64,000 nucleotides of DNA. It comes from Streptomyces seoulensis (GTDB lineage: Bacteria > Actinomycetota > Actinomycetes > Streptomycetales > Streptomycetaceae). Where the stretch lies: NCBI GenBank assembly GCA_013364255.1, contig CP054936.1:2014853-2078852 (forward strand), read 5' to 3'. Made by a program: the position numbers and the translations under genes. The stretch's first letter is position 1. Each line of letters opens with the position of its first letter. Positions 46,861 through 56,354 of this stretch are shown in pieces. Below the pieces are notes generated by a model. It did not search any database. It saw only the letters and a list, made by a program, of their open reading frames with translations, and was not told the origin of the DNA.

Positions 46861-47688
46861 ATGGCCGAGAGGACGACCGAGCAGGGACCTGCGGAACTCG
46901 GGAACGTCGTGGCGCTCAGGGACGTGAGCGTACGGCGGTTCACCACCGACCAGGTGATCCTCGACGGCGTCGACTGGACGGTGCGGCCCGGCGAGCACTG
47001 GGCGCTCCTCGGCGCCAACGGCGCGGGCAAGACCACGCTGCTGCGACTGCTCGGCGCGCTGATGCACCCCACCACCGGCACCGTGGAGGTGCTGGGCGGC
47101 CGGCTCGGCCGGATCGACGTGCGCGAACTGCGCGCCCTGATCGGACACGTCACCTCGGCCCAGCGCGTGCCGCAGGACCTTTCCGCGCACACGGTGGTGC
47201 TGACCGGCCACAGCGGCACGGTGCAGCCGCTGTGGAAGACGTACGACGACGAGGTGCGGCAGCGGGCCCACGAGCTCCTGGCCGAGCTGGGGATCAAGGA
47301 GCTGGCGGAGCGGCCGTACGGCGTCTGCTCGGGCGGGCAGCGGGCCCGCGTCCTGATCGCCCGGGCGCTGATGGCCGAGCCGGCCCTGCTGCTGCTGGAC
47401 GAGCCGTTCAACGCCCTGGACCTGCCCTCCCGCGAGGATCTCGTCGAGGCCATGCACCGGCTGGCCGAGGGGCGCCCGCGGCTGGCGACCGTGACGGTCA
47501 CCCACCACCTGGAGGAGCTGTCCCCCGCCGTCAGCCACGCCCTGCTGCTGCGCGAGGGGCGGATCCTGGCCCGTGGACCGGTGGCGGAGGTGCTGACCGG
47601 GCCCTGGCTGACCGCCTGCTTCGGGCGGCCCATCGCGGTGAACCGGCACGAGGGCCGCTGGTGGGCGTACTCCGCGCCGCGGGGCTGA
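46861..47688 (+). CDS. ABC transporter ATP-binding protein
   Basis: A 275-residue single-domain ABC ATPase. Walker A is GANGAGKTT, the signature is CSGGQRARV (Leu to Cys at position 1), Walker B is LLLLDEP, and the switch His is in VTVTHHLEEL. Related to stand-alone ATPases such as YlmA and ModF. No permease gene is next to it, so partners are elsewhere or it has a non-transport role. AAGGGAG precedes the ATG. Confidence 0.93.
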   Translation: MAERTTEQGPAELGNVVALRDVSVRRFTTDQVILDGVDWTVRPGEHWALLGANGAGKTTLLRLLGALMHPTTGTVEVLGGRLGRIDVRELRALIGHVTSAQRVPQDLSAHTVVLTGHSGTVQPLWKTYDDEVRQRAHELLAELGIKELAERPYGVCSGGQRARVLIARALMAEPALLLLDEPFNALDLPSREDLVEAMHRLAEGRPRLATVTVTHHLEELSPAVSHALLLREGRILARGPVAEVLTGPWLTACFGRPIAVNRHEGRWWAYSAPRG

Positions 47689-47750
47689 GCCGACAACGGC
47701 CGGTCCGTGGCGCAGCGTGGCCGAAAGCGGTTTTCCACTACCGGCAGTAA

Positions 47751-47996
<246 letters not shown>

Positions 47997-48121
47997 CGGC
48001 CCGCCGACCGGGTGAGGGGGGCCGGCGGCGAAGGGGCGGCGGGGGAAATCGGGGGGCGCGAACATCGGACGCGCCGCCCTGGTTCTCCCACATGTCGGCA
48101 CAAAACGTGTGTTATTCAGTC

Positions 48122-49777
48122 ATGCACACACATACGCGGCGCACCTTGCTCAGTGCCTCGATCCTGGCTGCCGGTTCGGGACTCCTGGGCGCCTGCTCCG
48201 GGTCCGGCTCCTCCTCGGAGCCGGGTCCGCGTCCGGGCGCCTCGGAGGGTCCGGGTTCCCGCCCCGGCGACCGCCGCTTCGTGCCCAAGGGGCCCAAGGG
48301 GTACGTGAATCCCTCCGACCCGGAGGTCCTGGCCGCCGAGAGGCAGCGCGGCGCCGGACCGGTGCGCACGTACAAGTTCACCGCCACCGAGACGTCACTG
48401 GACCTCGGCGGACGCACGATCAGGACCTGGGCGTACGGCGACGTCGCGCCGGGCCGGGTGGTCCGGGTCACCAAGGGCGACGTGCTCGACCTCACGCTCG
48501 CCAACCACCTGCCCGTGCCGACGACCCTGCACTCGCACGGTGTGCGGCTGCGCTGCGACATGGACGGGGTGCCGGGTCTCACCCAGGACGGGATCAAGCC
48601 GGGGGCCGAGTTCACCTACCGGTTCGCGGTCTCCCACCCGGGCACCTACCTGCTCCACTCGCACGAGGGCATGCAGCCCGACCGCGGCCTGTACGCGCCG
48701 CTGATCGTGGACGACCCCCGGGAGCCGCTGAAGTACGACAAGGAGTGGATCGTCGTCCTGGACGACTGGGTGGACGGGGTCGACGGCTCCGACCCGGACG
48801 CGGTGCTGTCCCAGTTGCACGGCGGCAAGCGGGTGCCGATGAGCATGGAGATGGGCGGCGAGGAGCACGGCTCCACGGGCGCGCACGGCTCCGCCGGGCG
48901 GCAGGCGCCGCGCCGCGCCGCCTCCGGCGGCCCCTCGCGCGTGCTGCGCCACTCCTCCAGCGCGCTGCTGCACGGCATGGGCGGCAACGTCGACCACCCT
49001 TATTACCTGGTCAACGGCCGTTTGCCGCAGGCCGCTTCGGTCTTCAGGGCCAAGCCCGGCGACCGCGTCCGGCTGCGGATCATCAACGCCGGCGCGGACA
49101 CCGCCTTCCGGGTGGCGCTCGGCGGCCACCGGATGACGGTGACGCACACCGACGGCTACCCGGTCGAGCACCACGAGACGGACGCCCTGCTGATCGCCAT
49201 GGCCGAGCGCTACGACGTGATCGTCACCGTCAAGGACGGAACGTTCCCTCTGGTGGCGCTGGCCGAGGGCAAGGGGAACCGGGCCAGGGCGCTGGCGGTG
49301 CTGCGCACCGACAGCAGCAAGGGTCTGCCCTCGCCCTCCGTCCACCCCGCCGAGCTGGACGGGGCGCTCGTGCCGGCCAGGCGGCTGGCGCCCGCGGAGT
49401 CGGTGGCCTTCTCCGACCGCCACCCGGACCGCGAGATCCGGATCAGGGCCACCGGCAACATGAAGGAGTACAACTGGCAGTTCGACCACCAGTCCTACTC
49501 CACCGACCACCGCCATCCCGTCCGGCAGGGCGAACGGGTGCGGCTGACGCTCATCAACGGCACCGACATGTGGCACCCCATCCATCTGCACGGCCACACC
49601 TTCGCGCTGACCGGCATCGACGACGTCGGCACCCGCAAGGACACGGCGATCGTGCTGCCGCACCGCAAGCTGGTGTTCGACTTCGACGCCGACAACCCCG
49701 GCCTGTGGATGCTGCACTGCCACAACCAGTACCACTCCGAGTCCGGCATGATGACCGTCCTCGGCTACCGCAAGTGA
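48122..49777 (+). CDS. Multicopper oxidase lipoprotein
   Basis: A 551-residue secreted oxidase. The signal has a twin-Arg-containing start (HTHTRRTLLSAS) and a lipobox-like LLGAC. Copper sites: LHSHGV and LLHSHEG in cupredoxin domain 1, HPIHLHGHTF and HCHNQYHSESGM in the last domain, so type 1, 2 and 3 coppers are all expected. A Gly/Ser/His insertion near residues 240-275 (SMEMGGEEHGSTG) is Met/His-containing and may bind extra copper. It may oxidise Cu(I), metals or phenols outside the cell. It lies 144 bp upstream of the ferredoxin gene. Confidence 0.93.
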   Translation: MHTHTRRTLLSASILAAGSGLLGACSGSGSSSEPGPRPGASEGPGSRPGDRRFVPKGPKGYVNPSDPEVLAAERQRGAGPVRTYKFTATETSLDLGGRTIRTWAYGDVAPGRVVRVTKGDVLDLTLANHLPVPTTLHSHGVRLRCDMDGVPGLTQDGIKPGAEFTYRFAVSHPGTYLLHSHEGMQPDRGLYAPLIVDDPREPLKYDKEWIVVLDDWVDGVDGSDPDAVLSQLHGGKRVPMSMEMGGEEHGSTGAHGSAGRQAPRRAASGGPSRVLRHSSSALLHGMGGNVDHPYYLVNGRLPQAASVFRAKPGDRVRLRIINAGADTAFRVALGGHRMTVTHTDGYPVEHHETDALLIAMAERYDVIVTVKDGTFPLVALAEGKGNRARALAVLRTDSSKGLPSPSVHPAELDGALVPARRLAPAESVAFSDRHPDREIRIRATGNMKEYNWQFDHQSYSTDHRHPVRQGERVRLTLINGTDMWHPIHLHGHTFALTGIDDVGTRKDTAIVLPHRKLVFDFDADNPGLWMLHCHNQYHSESGMMTVLGYRK

Positions 49778-49921
49778 CCCCCCTCACCCCTTCGGCGGGC
49801 TCCGGCGCGCGGGCCGCCCGCGGTGCCGCCGATGCTGGCGTGGGGGAGCTGACCGCCGTCCCAGGACGTCCGCCGCGCCGGCGGCCGCCCGGGCCTGGCC
49901 GCTGAAGGGCGGATCGCGCCG

Positions 49922-50167
49922 ATGAGGCTTGTCGTCGATCTCAACCGGTGTCAGGGGTACGCGCAGTGCGCCTTCCTCGCGCCGGAGGTGTTCACCATGC
50001 ACGGCGAGGAATCGCTCGTCTACAGCCCCTGGGCCGGCGACGAGCACCGGGAGAAGGCAGCGCGGGCCGTCGCCGCCTGCCCCGTGCAGGCGATCACCGC
50101 GGACGGACTCGCCGACCCGGCCGACGCGCCCGCCGGGGCGGGGCGGGTGGCCTCCGATGCCCGCTGA
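49922..50167 (+). CDS. [3Fe-4S] ferredoxin for P450
   Basis: An 81-residue ferredoxin. Cluster ligands: CQGYAQC (CxxxxxC) near the N-terminus and ACP near residue 54, the spacing of actinobacterial 3Fe-4S P450 ferredoxins. Its end overlaps the reductase gene by 11 bp, so both are made together. It should carry electrons from the reductase to the P450 encoded at 51687. Confidence 0.92.
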   Translation: MRLVVDLNRCQGYAQCAFLAPEVFTMHGEESLVYSPWAGDEHREKAARAVAACPVQAITADGLADPADAPAGAGRVASDAR

Positions 50168-51551
50168 GCAGTTCCACGAATGGCTGCGCCGCGAGGGCCG
50201 CATCGTCGTCGTGGGCGCGTCGCTGGCCGGGCTGCGGGCCGCCGAGACGCTGCGCGCCGAGGGCTTCACCGGCTCGCTGACCATGATCGGCGACGAGCCC
50301 TACGAGCCGTACGACCGGCCGCCGCTGTCCAAGGCGGTGCTGCTCGGCATGTCCGCGCCGGACCGCACCGACCTGCCCCGCCGCCGGGAGATCGACGCGA
50401 CGTGGCGGCTGGGCGTCGCCGCGACCGGGCTCGACCTCGCGGCTCACCGGGTGCGGCTGGCCGACGGCGACGAGGTGCCCTACGACCGGCTGCTGATCGC
50501 CACCGGGGTGCGCGCCCGGCCCTGGCCGAGGGAGGAGGAGGCCCAGCTCGACGGGGTCTTCACGCTGCGCACCAGGGACGACGCGGTCCGGCTGCACCGG
50601 CGGCTGAAGGCCGGGCCGCGCCGGGTGTTCGTCATCGGCGCCGGGTTCACCGGCTCGGAGATCGCCTCCGCCTGCCGGCACCAGGGCATCGCGGTCACCG
50701 TGGCCGAACGCGCGGACGCTCCGCTGGTGGGCGCGCTGGGCGGGGTGATCGGCTCGGTGGCCGCCGAACTCCACCGCGACAACGGGGTGGACCTGCGCAC
50801 CGGTGTGATGGTCACCGGGCTGGAGGGCGACTCGGTGGGTCGGGTGCGGGCCGCGCACCTGTCCGACGGGTCCGTCGTCGACACGGACGTCGTGGTGGTG
50901 TCGCTGGGCGCGACCCGCAACACCGAGTGGCTGGCCGATTCGGGGCTGGGCGCGGGACCGCGCGGCATCGCCTGCGACGCGGGCTGCCGGGCCTTCGACT
51001 TCCGCGGCATCGTCACCGACGACGTGTACGTGGCCGGTGACGTGGCCCGCTCCCCGCACGCGCTGTTCGGCTACCAGTTCCTGTCGCTGGAGCACTGGGG
51101 CAACGCGGTCGCGCAGGCCGAGGTGGCCGCGCACAACATGATCAGCGCCAGCGCCGACCGGCGTCCGCACCTGTGGGTGCCCGCCTTCTGGTCCGCCCAG
51201 TTCGGGGTCAACATCAAGTCGGTGGGCGTGCCGACCATGGGCGAGGAGATCATGATCACGCAGGGGTCGCTGGCCGAGCGCCGGTTCGTCGGGGTGTACG
51301 GGTACCGGGGCCGGGTGATCGCCGCGGTGAGCTTCGACAACACGCGGTGGCTGGAGTTCTACGAGGGACAGATCGAGCGGGGCGCGCCGTTCCCGGTGGA
51401 GTACCCGACCATGGACCGCAGGCCCGAGGGCCGCAAGCCGGTGCCGGCCGACTTCCCCGACCCGTCCCTGCCGACCCACGGCGCGACCGTGACGCTCAGC
51501 GGCTACTCCCCGGCCGACCGCCGCCTCGTCTTCACCCCGGCCCGCCACTGA
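50157..51551 (+). CDS. Ferredoxin reductase (FAD/NAD-binding)
   Basis: A 464-residue flavoprotein. FAD motif IVVVGASLAGLRAAETL, NAD motif VFVIGAGFTGSEIASAC, and VYVAGDVARSPH near residue 290. It transfers electrons from NAD(P)H to the co-encoded ferredoxin. The final 60 residues, rich in Pro and Arg, extend beyond the reductase fold. ATG 50157 lies within the end of the ferredoxin gene. Confidence 0.93.
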   Translation: MPAEQFHEWLRREGRIVVVGASLAGLRAAETLRAEGFTGSLTMIGDEPYEPYDRPPLSKAVLLGMSAPDRTDLPRRREIDATWRLGVAATGLDLAAHRVRLADGDEVPYDRLLIATGVRARPWPREEEAQLDGVFTLRTRDDAVRLHRRLKAGPRRVFVIGAGFTGSEIASACRHQGIAVTVAERADAPLVGALGGVIGSVAAELHRDNGVDLRTGVMVTGLEGDSVGRVRAAHLSDGSVVDTDVVVVSLGATRNTEWLADSGLGAGPRGIACDAGCRAFDFRGIVTDDVYVAGDVARSPHALFGYQFLSLEHWGNAVAQAEVAAHNMISASADRRPHLWVPAFWSAQFGVNIKSVGVPTMGEEIMITQGSLAERRFVGVYGYRGRVIAAVSFDNTRWLEFYEGQIERGAPFPVEYPTMDRRPEGRKPVPADFPDPSLPTHGATVTLSGYSPADRRLVFTPARH

Positions 51552-51556
51552 CGCCC

Positions 51557-51590
51557 CGGCGACGCCCTGTGCCCGGCGACGCCCTGTGCC
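51557..51590. repeat. 17-bp tandem duplication
   Basis: Two exact copies of CGGCGACGCCCTGTGCC, immediately after the reductase stop. No known role. Confidence 0.9.
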
Positions 51591-51591
51591 C

Positions 51592-51617
51592 GGCTCCGGC
51601 CGCCGCCGGCCGGAGCC
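51592..51617. terminator. Hairpin between reductase and P450 genes
   Basis: Perfect 10-bp arms (51592-51601 / 51608-51617) with a 6-nt loop. It could separate or attenuate P450 transcription from the ferredoxin-reductase pair. Confidence 0.7.
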
Positions 51618-51686
51618 CGATCCCCCGCCGGCCGCCGGCCGGCCGGCCCCGACTCCCCCACGCCCCAGCACGCCCAAGGACCCGCC

Positions 51687-52922
51687 ATGACGCAAGCCCC
51701 GCTCCTGCGCCGGATCACCGACTACTCCAGCCGCGCCGACCCGTACCCGCTGTACGAAGAGCTGCGCCGCACCCCGGTGCTGCACGAGGAGGAGGGCGGC
51801 CCGTACGTCATCAGCTCGTACTACGACATCAAGGGGCTGCTCCACGATCCCCGGATCAGCTCCGACGCGGCCAACGCCACCGCCGTCGACGACGAGTTCT
51901 CGGCGCCGGAGGCCACGGGGCTGCCGCCGAGCTTCCTGCGGCTCGACCCGCCCGAGCACGACCGGCTGCGCCGGATCGCCAACAGCTCCTTCGGGCCTCC
52001 GCACCGCCCCGACCGGATCGACGGACTGCGCGGCGAGCTGGGCGCGATCGTCTCCGACCTCCTCGACGGTCTGGCCGGCGCCGAACGGATCGACGTCGTC
52101 GACCAGTTCGCGTACCCCTTCCCGGTGACCGTCATCTGCCGGCTGCTCGGCGTGCCGCGCGAGGAGGAGCCGCGCTTCCGCGCCTGGGTCGACCCGATCG
52201 TGGCCGGCCTGGACCCGGGCAACCGCGACGATCCCGGCGCGCCGGGCCCCAAGGCCGCGCAGGAGGCCCGGGTCCAGCTGGGCATGTACCTGGCCGGGCT
52301 GGTCGAGGAGCGCACCCGGGACCCGCGCGACGACATGCTGTCCGACCTGGTGGCCGGGCACGGACCGGACGGCGCGATGTCGATGATGGAGGTGCTGAGC
52401 ACGGCGGTGCTGCTGCTGATCGCCGGGCACGAGACGACGGTCAACCTGATCACCAACGGCATGCTCACCCTGCTGCGCCACCCGGAGTACCTGGAGCGGC
52501 TGCGCGCCGATCCCGGCCTGTCCGTCAGGATCGTGGAGGAGCTGCTGCGCTACGAGCCGCCGGTGCAGCTGGTGCCGCAGCGCACCTGCATCACGGACAT
52601 CGAGCTGCGCGGGGTGACCATCCCCAAGGGCTCGCGGATCTGGCTCGTGCTGGCCGCGGGCAACCGGGACCCGGAGCGGTTCAAGGACCCCGACCGGTTC
52701 GACCCGGACCGCGAGGACATCGAGCACCTGGGCTTCGGCAGCGGCATCCACAGCTGTTTCGGCGCGCCGCTGGCCCGGCTGGAGGCGCAGGTCGCGCTGG
52801 CCGAGCTGGCCCGCCGGCTGGACAACCCGCGCCTGGCCGAGGACCCGCCGCCGTACCGCACCAACGCGGTGCTGCGCGGTCCGCGCCATCTGACCGTCGA
52901 CGTCGACGGCGTGCTGCCGTAG
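51687..52922 (+). CDS. Cytochrome P450
   Basis: A 411-residue P450. I-helix AGHETT, K-helix ExxR in EELLRY, heme loop FGSGIHSCFGAPLAR with the Cys ligand. It follows the ferredoxin and reductase genes, giving a complete class I system. It differs from the P450 at 9489 (heme loop, length). Substrate unknown. No tailoring partners of a natural product cluster are seen beyond the multicopper oxidase. Confidence 0.95.
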   Translation: MTQAPLLRRITDYSSRADPYPLYEELRRTPVLHEEEGGPYVISSYYDIKGLLHDPRISSDAANATAVDDEFSAPEATGLPPSFLRLDPPEHDRLRRIANSSFGPPHRPDRIDGLRGELGAIVSDLLDGLAGAERIDVVDQFAYPFPVTVICRLLGVPREEEPRFRAWVDPIVAGLDPGNRDDPGAPGPKAAQEARVQLGMYLAGLVEERTRDPRDDMLSDLVAGHGPDGAMSMMEVLSTAVLLLIAGHETTVNLITNGMLTLLRHPEYLERLRADPGLSVRIVEELLRYEPPVQLVPQRTCITDIELRGVTIPKGSRIWLVLAAGNRDPERFKDPDRFDPDREDIEHLGFGSGIHSCFGAPLARLEAQVALAELARRLDNPRLAEDPPPYRTNAVLRGPRHLTVDVDGVLP

Positions 52923-53122
52923 GGGACCACGGCCGGAAGGGCCGCGGCCCCGGGGGCGCAGCAGCGGTAGGGGGCTGCCGTCGCAGGGCGCCGCGGCGGT
53001 AGGGGCTGCCGCCGGTCGCGGTGGGTGAGGATGCGACTACCTCGCAGAAATTTCTGGACATCCCAGGAAAATCGGACAAAATGGTGTGCATCCCCACCGC
53101 GACTTCGAGGAGCCGCTCCCGT

Positions 53123-53326
53123 ATGGCGTACGGAGCCCACCACAGCCCCACCCCGCCTCCCCGCCGCAGCCCCGTCCCGCTGCCGCGCCCCGATCCGGGC
53201 CTGGCCCGCGACTGCGACCACTGCCTGGGCTGGGGAACCGTCGTCACCCGCGACGGGAACCACGAGCTGTGCGACACCTGCCAGTCGGACACGGACGGCG
53301 GAGCATATCCGCCGGGGCCGTACTGA
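53123..53326 (+). CDS. Small zinc-ribbon protein
   Basis: A 67-residue protein starting at ATG 53123 after GAGGAG. Pattern CDHCLGWG ... CDTCQ resembles a DnaJ-type CxxCxGxG zinc finger, after a Pro-rich N-terminus. Function unknown. Confidence 0.65.
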   Translation: MAYGAHHSPTPPPRRSPVPLPRPDPGLARDCDHCLGWGTVVTRDGNHELCDTCQSDTDGGAYPPGPY

Positions 53327-53434
53327 CACCGGCGTTCACCCGACCGGGTGCGGCGCTGCGCCGGTCGAGTGGTGCATCGTCCCGCTCGGCCGTAGCGTCG
53401 TTACAGAGTCAGACGTCGTCGGCCGGGAGTGAAC

Positions 53435-53941
53435 ATGCGCAAACACACAGTGAGCACAGCGGTCACACTCGGTGCCACCGTCCTGCTCGGCGCGGGCGGC
53501 CTGGGCACGGCATCCGCCGCACCCGGGGCACCGGCTTCACCGGCGGTAACGGACCCCGCGCACCGGCAACCAGGACAGTCCGTGCTCGTGGACTGTTCCA
53601 TGAAGTCGCAGGTGCGCCCCGACACCTTCGTCCTCGCCTGCGGTGACGGCAACAGCCGGCTGGTCTCGCTGCACTGGACCAAGTGGACCGGCCGGGCCGC
53701 GACGGCCCGGGGCGTCAACGCCGTCAACGACTGCAAGCCCTACTGCGCGGCGGGCACGTTCCGCTCGTACCCGGTCGTCGTCCGGCTGGAGGGTCCGCAG
53801 CCCTGGAAGAAGGACCCCCAACTGCGGCAGTTCACCCGCCTCAGCCTCGTCTTCCCGGGGGCCAGGCCCCAGGGGTACCAGCGGGTCGTGACGTACCAGC
53901 TGGGCGACTCGGCGATCGTGGCGCCCCAGCGGGCCGGCTGA
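53435..53941 (+). CDS. Secreted protein with four Cys, function unknown
   Basis: A 168-residue secreted protein. Sec signal of about 29 residues (ending TASAAPG). The mature part has four Cys (VDCSMKS, LACGDGN, NDCKPYC) likely paired, in a compact beta-rich domain. This pattern occurs in streptomycete exported proteins without known function. ATG 53435 is preferred to GTG 53429 six bases upstream. Confidence 0.75.
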   Translation: MRKHTVSTAVTLGATVLLGAGGLGTASAAPGAPASPAVTDPAHRQPGQSVLVDCSMKSQVRPDTFVLACGDGNSRLVSLHWTKWTGRAATARGVNAVNDCKPYCAAGTFRSYPVVVRLEGPQPWKKDPQLRQFTRLSLVFPGARPQGYQRVVTYQLGDSAIVAPQRAG

Positions 53942-54048
53942 CGCACGCCGGAACGGGTGCCCGCGGGGGACGCGGGCGCCCGTCGGCGTGAAGCCGCCGC
54001 ACCGCGAGCACCCGTCAGCGCCGCACCGCGAGCAAGGGAGCGTCCGGG

Positions 54049-54501
54049 ATGCACTCGATCACCAAGGGCCTGCTGGCAGGCGCCGTGGGGACCCTCGCCC
54101 TCGACGTGGTCACCTACACGGACATGCTGGTGCGCGGCCGGCCCTCCAGCGGCATCCCGGCGCAGGTCGCGGACCGCCTCGCCCGGCGGGCCTCGGTGCC
54201 GCTCGGCGACGGCGCGGCACGGGACGCGCGCGCCCAGGGAGCCGGCGCGCTCATGGGCTACGGCACCGGGGTCGCCGCCGGAGCGGCGTACGGGCTGCTG
54301 CTGCGGGGGCGGCCGCCGCTGCCGAACCCGGTGGCCGGGCCGCTGCTCGGCGCGGCCGTGATGGCGGGCGCCAACGGCCCGGCCACCGCGCTGCGGCTGA
54401 CCGATCCCACCACGTGGGACACGGCGTCGTGGCTGTCCGACATCGTCCCGCACCTGGTGTACGGCCTGACGGCGGCCGCCGTGTACCGGGCGCTCGGCTG
54501 A
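54049..54501 (+). CDS. Small integral membrane protein
   Basis: A 150-residue protein with three to four hydrophobic segments and Gly/Ala-rich faces (GAGALMGYGTGVAAGAAYG). No family recognised. It precedes the ligase gene by 12 bp and should be co-transcribed. It may help anchor or export a product, which is inference. Confidence 0.75.
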   Translation: MHSITKGLLAGAVGTLALDVVTYTDMLVRGRPSSGIPAQVADRLARRASVPLGDGAARDARAQGAGALMGYGTGVAAGAAYGLLLRGRPPLPNPVAGPLLGAAVMAGANGPATALRLTDPTTWDTASWLSDIVPHLVYGLTAAAVYRALG

Positions 54502-54513
54502 ACGGGCGACGCC

Positions 54514-55719
54514 ATGCAGTGCATCGGGGCCGAGGAGGAGTTCCACCTGCTGGACGCGGACAGCGGGCTGCTGGTGCCGCGCGCCCGCGCCGTGCTCGCC
54601 CTGCTGCCCGGCTCCGGGTTCACCTCCGAGCTCCAGCAGTCGGTGGTGGAGAGCAACAGCGGGGTGCACGACACCCTGGAGGGCCTGCATGCGGACCTGA
54701 CCGCGTCCCGCCGCCGGCTGGACACGGCCGTCTCAGCGCTCGGACTCGCCGCGGCCGCCGCGGGCACCGTTCCGCTGGCCGCCGTCGGCAGCGCGGACGT
54801 CACCCCCGATCCCCGCTACCGGCACATGACGGAGGAGTACCGCAGGGTCGCCGACGAGCAGTTGATCTGCAGCGCGCAGGTGCACGTCGACGTCCCCGAC
54901 CGGGACACGGCGGTGCGCGCCATGTGCCTGGTCGCGCCCTGGCTGCCGCCGCTGCTGGCGCTGTCGGCCAGTTCGCCGTTCTGGCTCGGCGCGGACACCG
55001 GGTACGCGAGCTGGCGGACGATGCTGTGGCAGCGCTGGCCCACCGCCGGTCCGGCCGGCTGCCACCGCGACGCCGCCGACTACGACGCGACGGTCGCCGA
55101 ACTGGTCCGCTCCGGTGTCATCACCGACACCGGAATGGTCTACTACGACATCCGGCCCTCCGCGCACCAGCGCACGCTGGAACTGCGGATCTGCGACGCC
55201 TGCCCGCGCGCCGAGACGGTCGTGCTGGTCGCCGGTCTCTTCCGGGCCCTGGTGCACGACGCCTGCCTCCGGCTGGCCCGGCGCGAGGCGCCCGCGTGCG
55301 ACGGGCACCACGAGTGGCTGCGCGCCGCCGCGTGGCGGGCCGCCCGCTCGGGACTCGAAGGGCCCCTGGTCGACCCGGTCACCCGGCGCGCCGTCCCCGC
55401 CCGCGTGGCCCTGCTCGGCATGCTGGCCAGGCTGCGCCCGGCGCTGGAGGCGTCCGGCGACTGGGAGAACGTGCACGAACTCCTGGACCGGGCGCTGGCC
55501 GAGGGCAGCGCCGCGCACCGGCTGCGCCGGGCCGCCGAGGCCGGCGGCCTGCCCGCCGCGGTGCGCCTGACGGTCGCCGAGACCCGTGGCGCCGGGCCCG
55601 ACGGGCGCGTCGCGGGGCCACCGGACCGGGCGACGCCCGAGTCCTCCGCACAGGTACGTCCGGGGAGCGGTCATGTGGAAGCGCAGGAAGCGGAACCGGG
55701 GCCACCGACGGTCCGCTGA
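54514..55719 (+). CDS. YbdK/GCS2-type carboxylate-amine ligase
   Basis: A 401-residue ATP-grasp-like enzyme of the glutamate-cysteine ligase 2 (YbdK, EgtA-related) family. Seen: GAEEEFHLLD at the N-terminus (metal and ATP Glu), SAQVHVDVPD, ALSASSPFWLGADTGYASWR and TLELRICDACP. These form gamma-glutamyl-like amide bonds; Cys, His or other amines are possible acceptors. The end overlaps the next gene by 47 bp in another frame. Its exact substrate cannot be told. Confidence 0.88.
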   Translation: MQCIGAEEEFHLLDADSGLLVPRARAVLALLPGSGFTSELQQSVVESNSGVHDTLEGLHADLTASRRRLDTAVSALGLAAAAAGTVPLAAVGSADVTPDPRYRHMTEEYRRVADEQLICSAQVHVDVPDRDTAVRAMCLVAPWLPPLLALSASSPFWLGADTGYASWRTMLWQRWPTAGPAGCHRDAADYDATVAELVRSGVITDTGMVYYDIRPSAHQRTLELRICDACPRAETVVLVAGLFRALVHDACLRLARREAPACDGHHEWLRAAAWRAARSGLEGPLVDPVTRRAVPARVALLGMLARLRPALEASGDWENVHELLDRALAEGSAAHRLRRAAEAGGLPAAVRLTVAETRGAGPDGRVAGPPDRATPESSAQVRPGSGHVEAQEAEPGPPTVR

Positions 55720-56074
55720 ACCGCTGGGGCTGGAGCTGTGCGACCTGTGCGCCGCGACCTTCCCGGCGGACCGGGCGGTGCGCGGATACGTGCCCGACTC
55801 CTCCGCCGCCCACCCCACCGACGACTGGCTGGACGGGCTGCGCCCGGTCACCGCCTGCGGTGAGGCGCACTTCGCGGTGGTGCGGGAGAGTTACCGGCTG
55901 CGTCCCTTCGTGCAGGAGGAGCTGTGGGCCGCGAAGATCGAGCGGGTGCTGACCGCCGGCGCACCCGTCCTGACCATGCATCAGCTCGGCTGCCGTACCG
56001 GACTGCACGACCCGGAGATCCGGCGCGCCATCGCCTGGCACAACGCGCACCTCGGGCCCGACAGCCGGCTGTGA
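55673..56074 (+). CDS. Hypothetical protein with CxxC
   Basis: A 133-residue protein in a frame overlapping the 3' end of the ligase gene; start ATG 55673 with GGGAG upstream. A basic N-terminus is followed by LELCDLCAATFP, which may bind zinc with a later TACGEAH. The second half (YRLRPFVQEELWAAKIERVL) is helical. Coupled translation with the ligase suggests a related job. No known family recognised. Confidence 0.7.
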   Translation: MWKRRKRNRGHRRSAEPLGLELCDLCAATFPADRAVRGYVPDSSAAHPTDDWLDGLRPVTACGEAHFAVVRESYRLRPFVQEELWAAKIERVLTAGAPVLTMHQLGCRTGLHDPEIRRAIAWHNAHLGPDSRL

Positions 56075-56104
56075 CACCGCCGCGGCCGAGGGCGCCCGGC
56101 GCGG

Positions 56105-56354
56105 GGGCGGCTCGCGCCGGCATGCCTCGGCGCACACCGCGCAGTGCTCGTGGCGCGGCTCGTGCCGGGCGCAGTGGCCGGCGCCTGCCGCGCAGGCCGC
56201 CGCGCAGGCGGCCAGGACGTCGCGGGCGACATCGGCGCCGTACCCCGTGCGGCGGGAGAGGGCGCGGGCGGTGGCGTCGCAGATGTCCGCGCAGTCCAGA
56301 CAGGCGCGGACGCGGGCGCGTCTACGAGATGCACCTCGCTGTGGTGACGGTCAT
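56105..56354 (-). pseudogene. Remnant of four-helix copper-binding protein (DUF326/Csp) gene
   Basis: On the minus strand, a start ATG (56352-56354) with an excellent GAGGAG ribosome site encodes only MTVTTARCIS before a stop. In another frame, beginning near 56305, the sequence reads ACLDCADICDATARAL, then VLAACAAACAAGAGHC and EHCAVCAEACRR. This is the unmistakable C-terminal half of the DUF326 copper-storage family. The middle of the protein and the normal C-terminus are missing and the frame runs on without a stop, so the gene looks inactivated by deletion plus frameshift. It lies beside the copper-enzyme region (multicopper oxidase 6 kb upstream). Confidence 0.6.
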
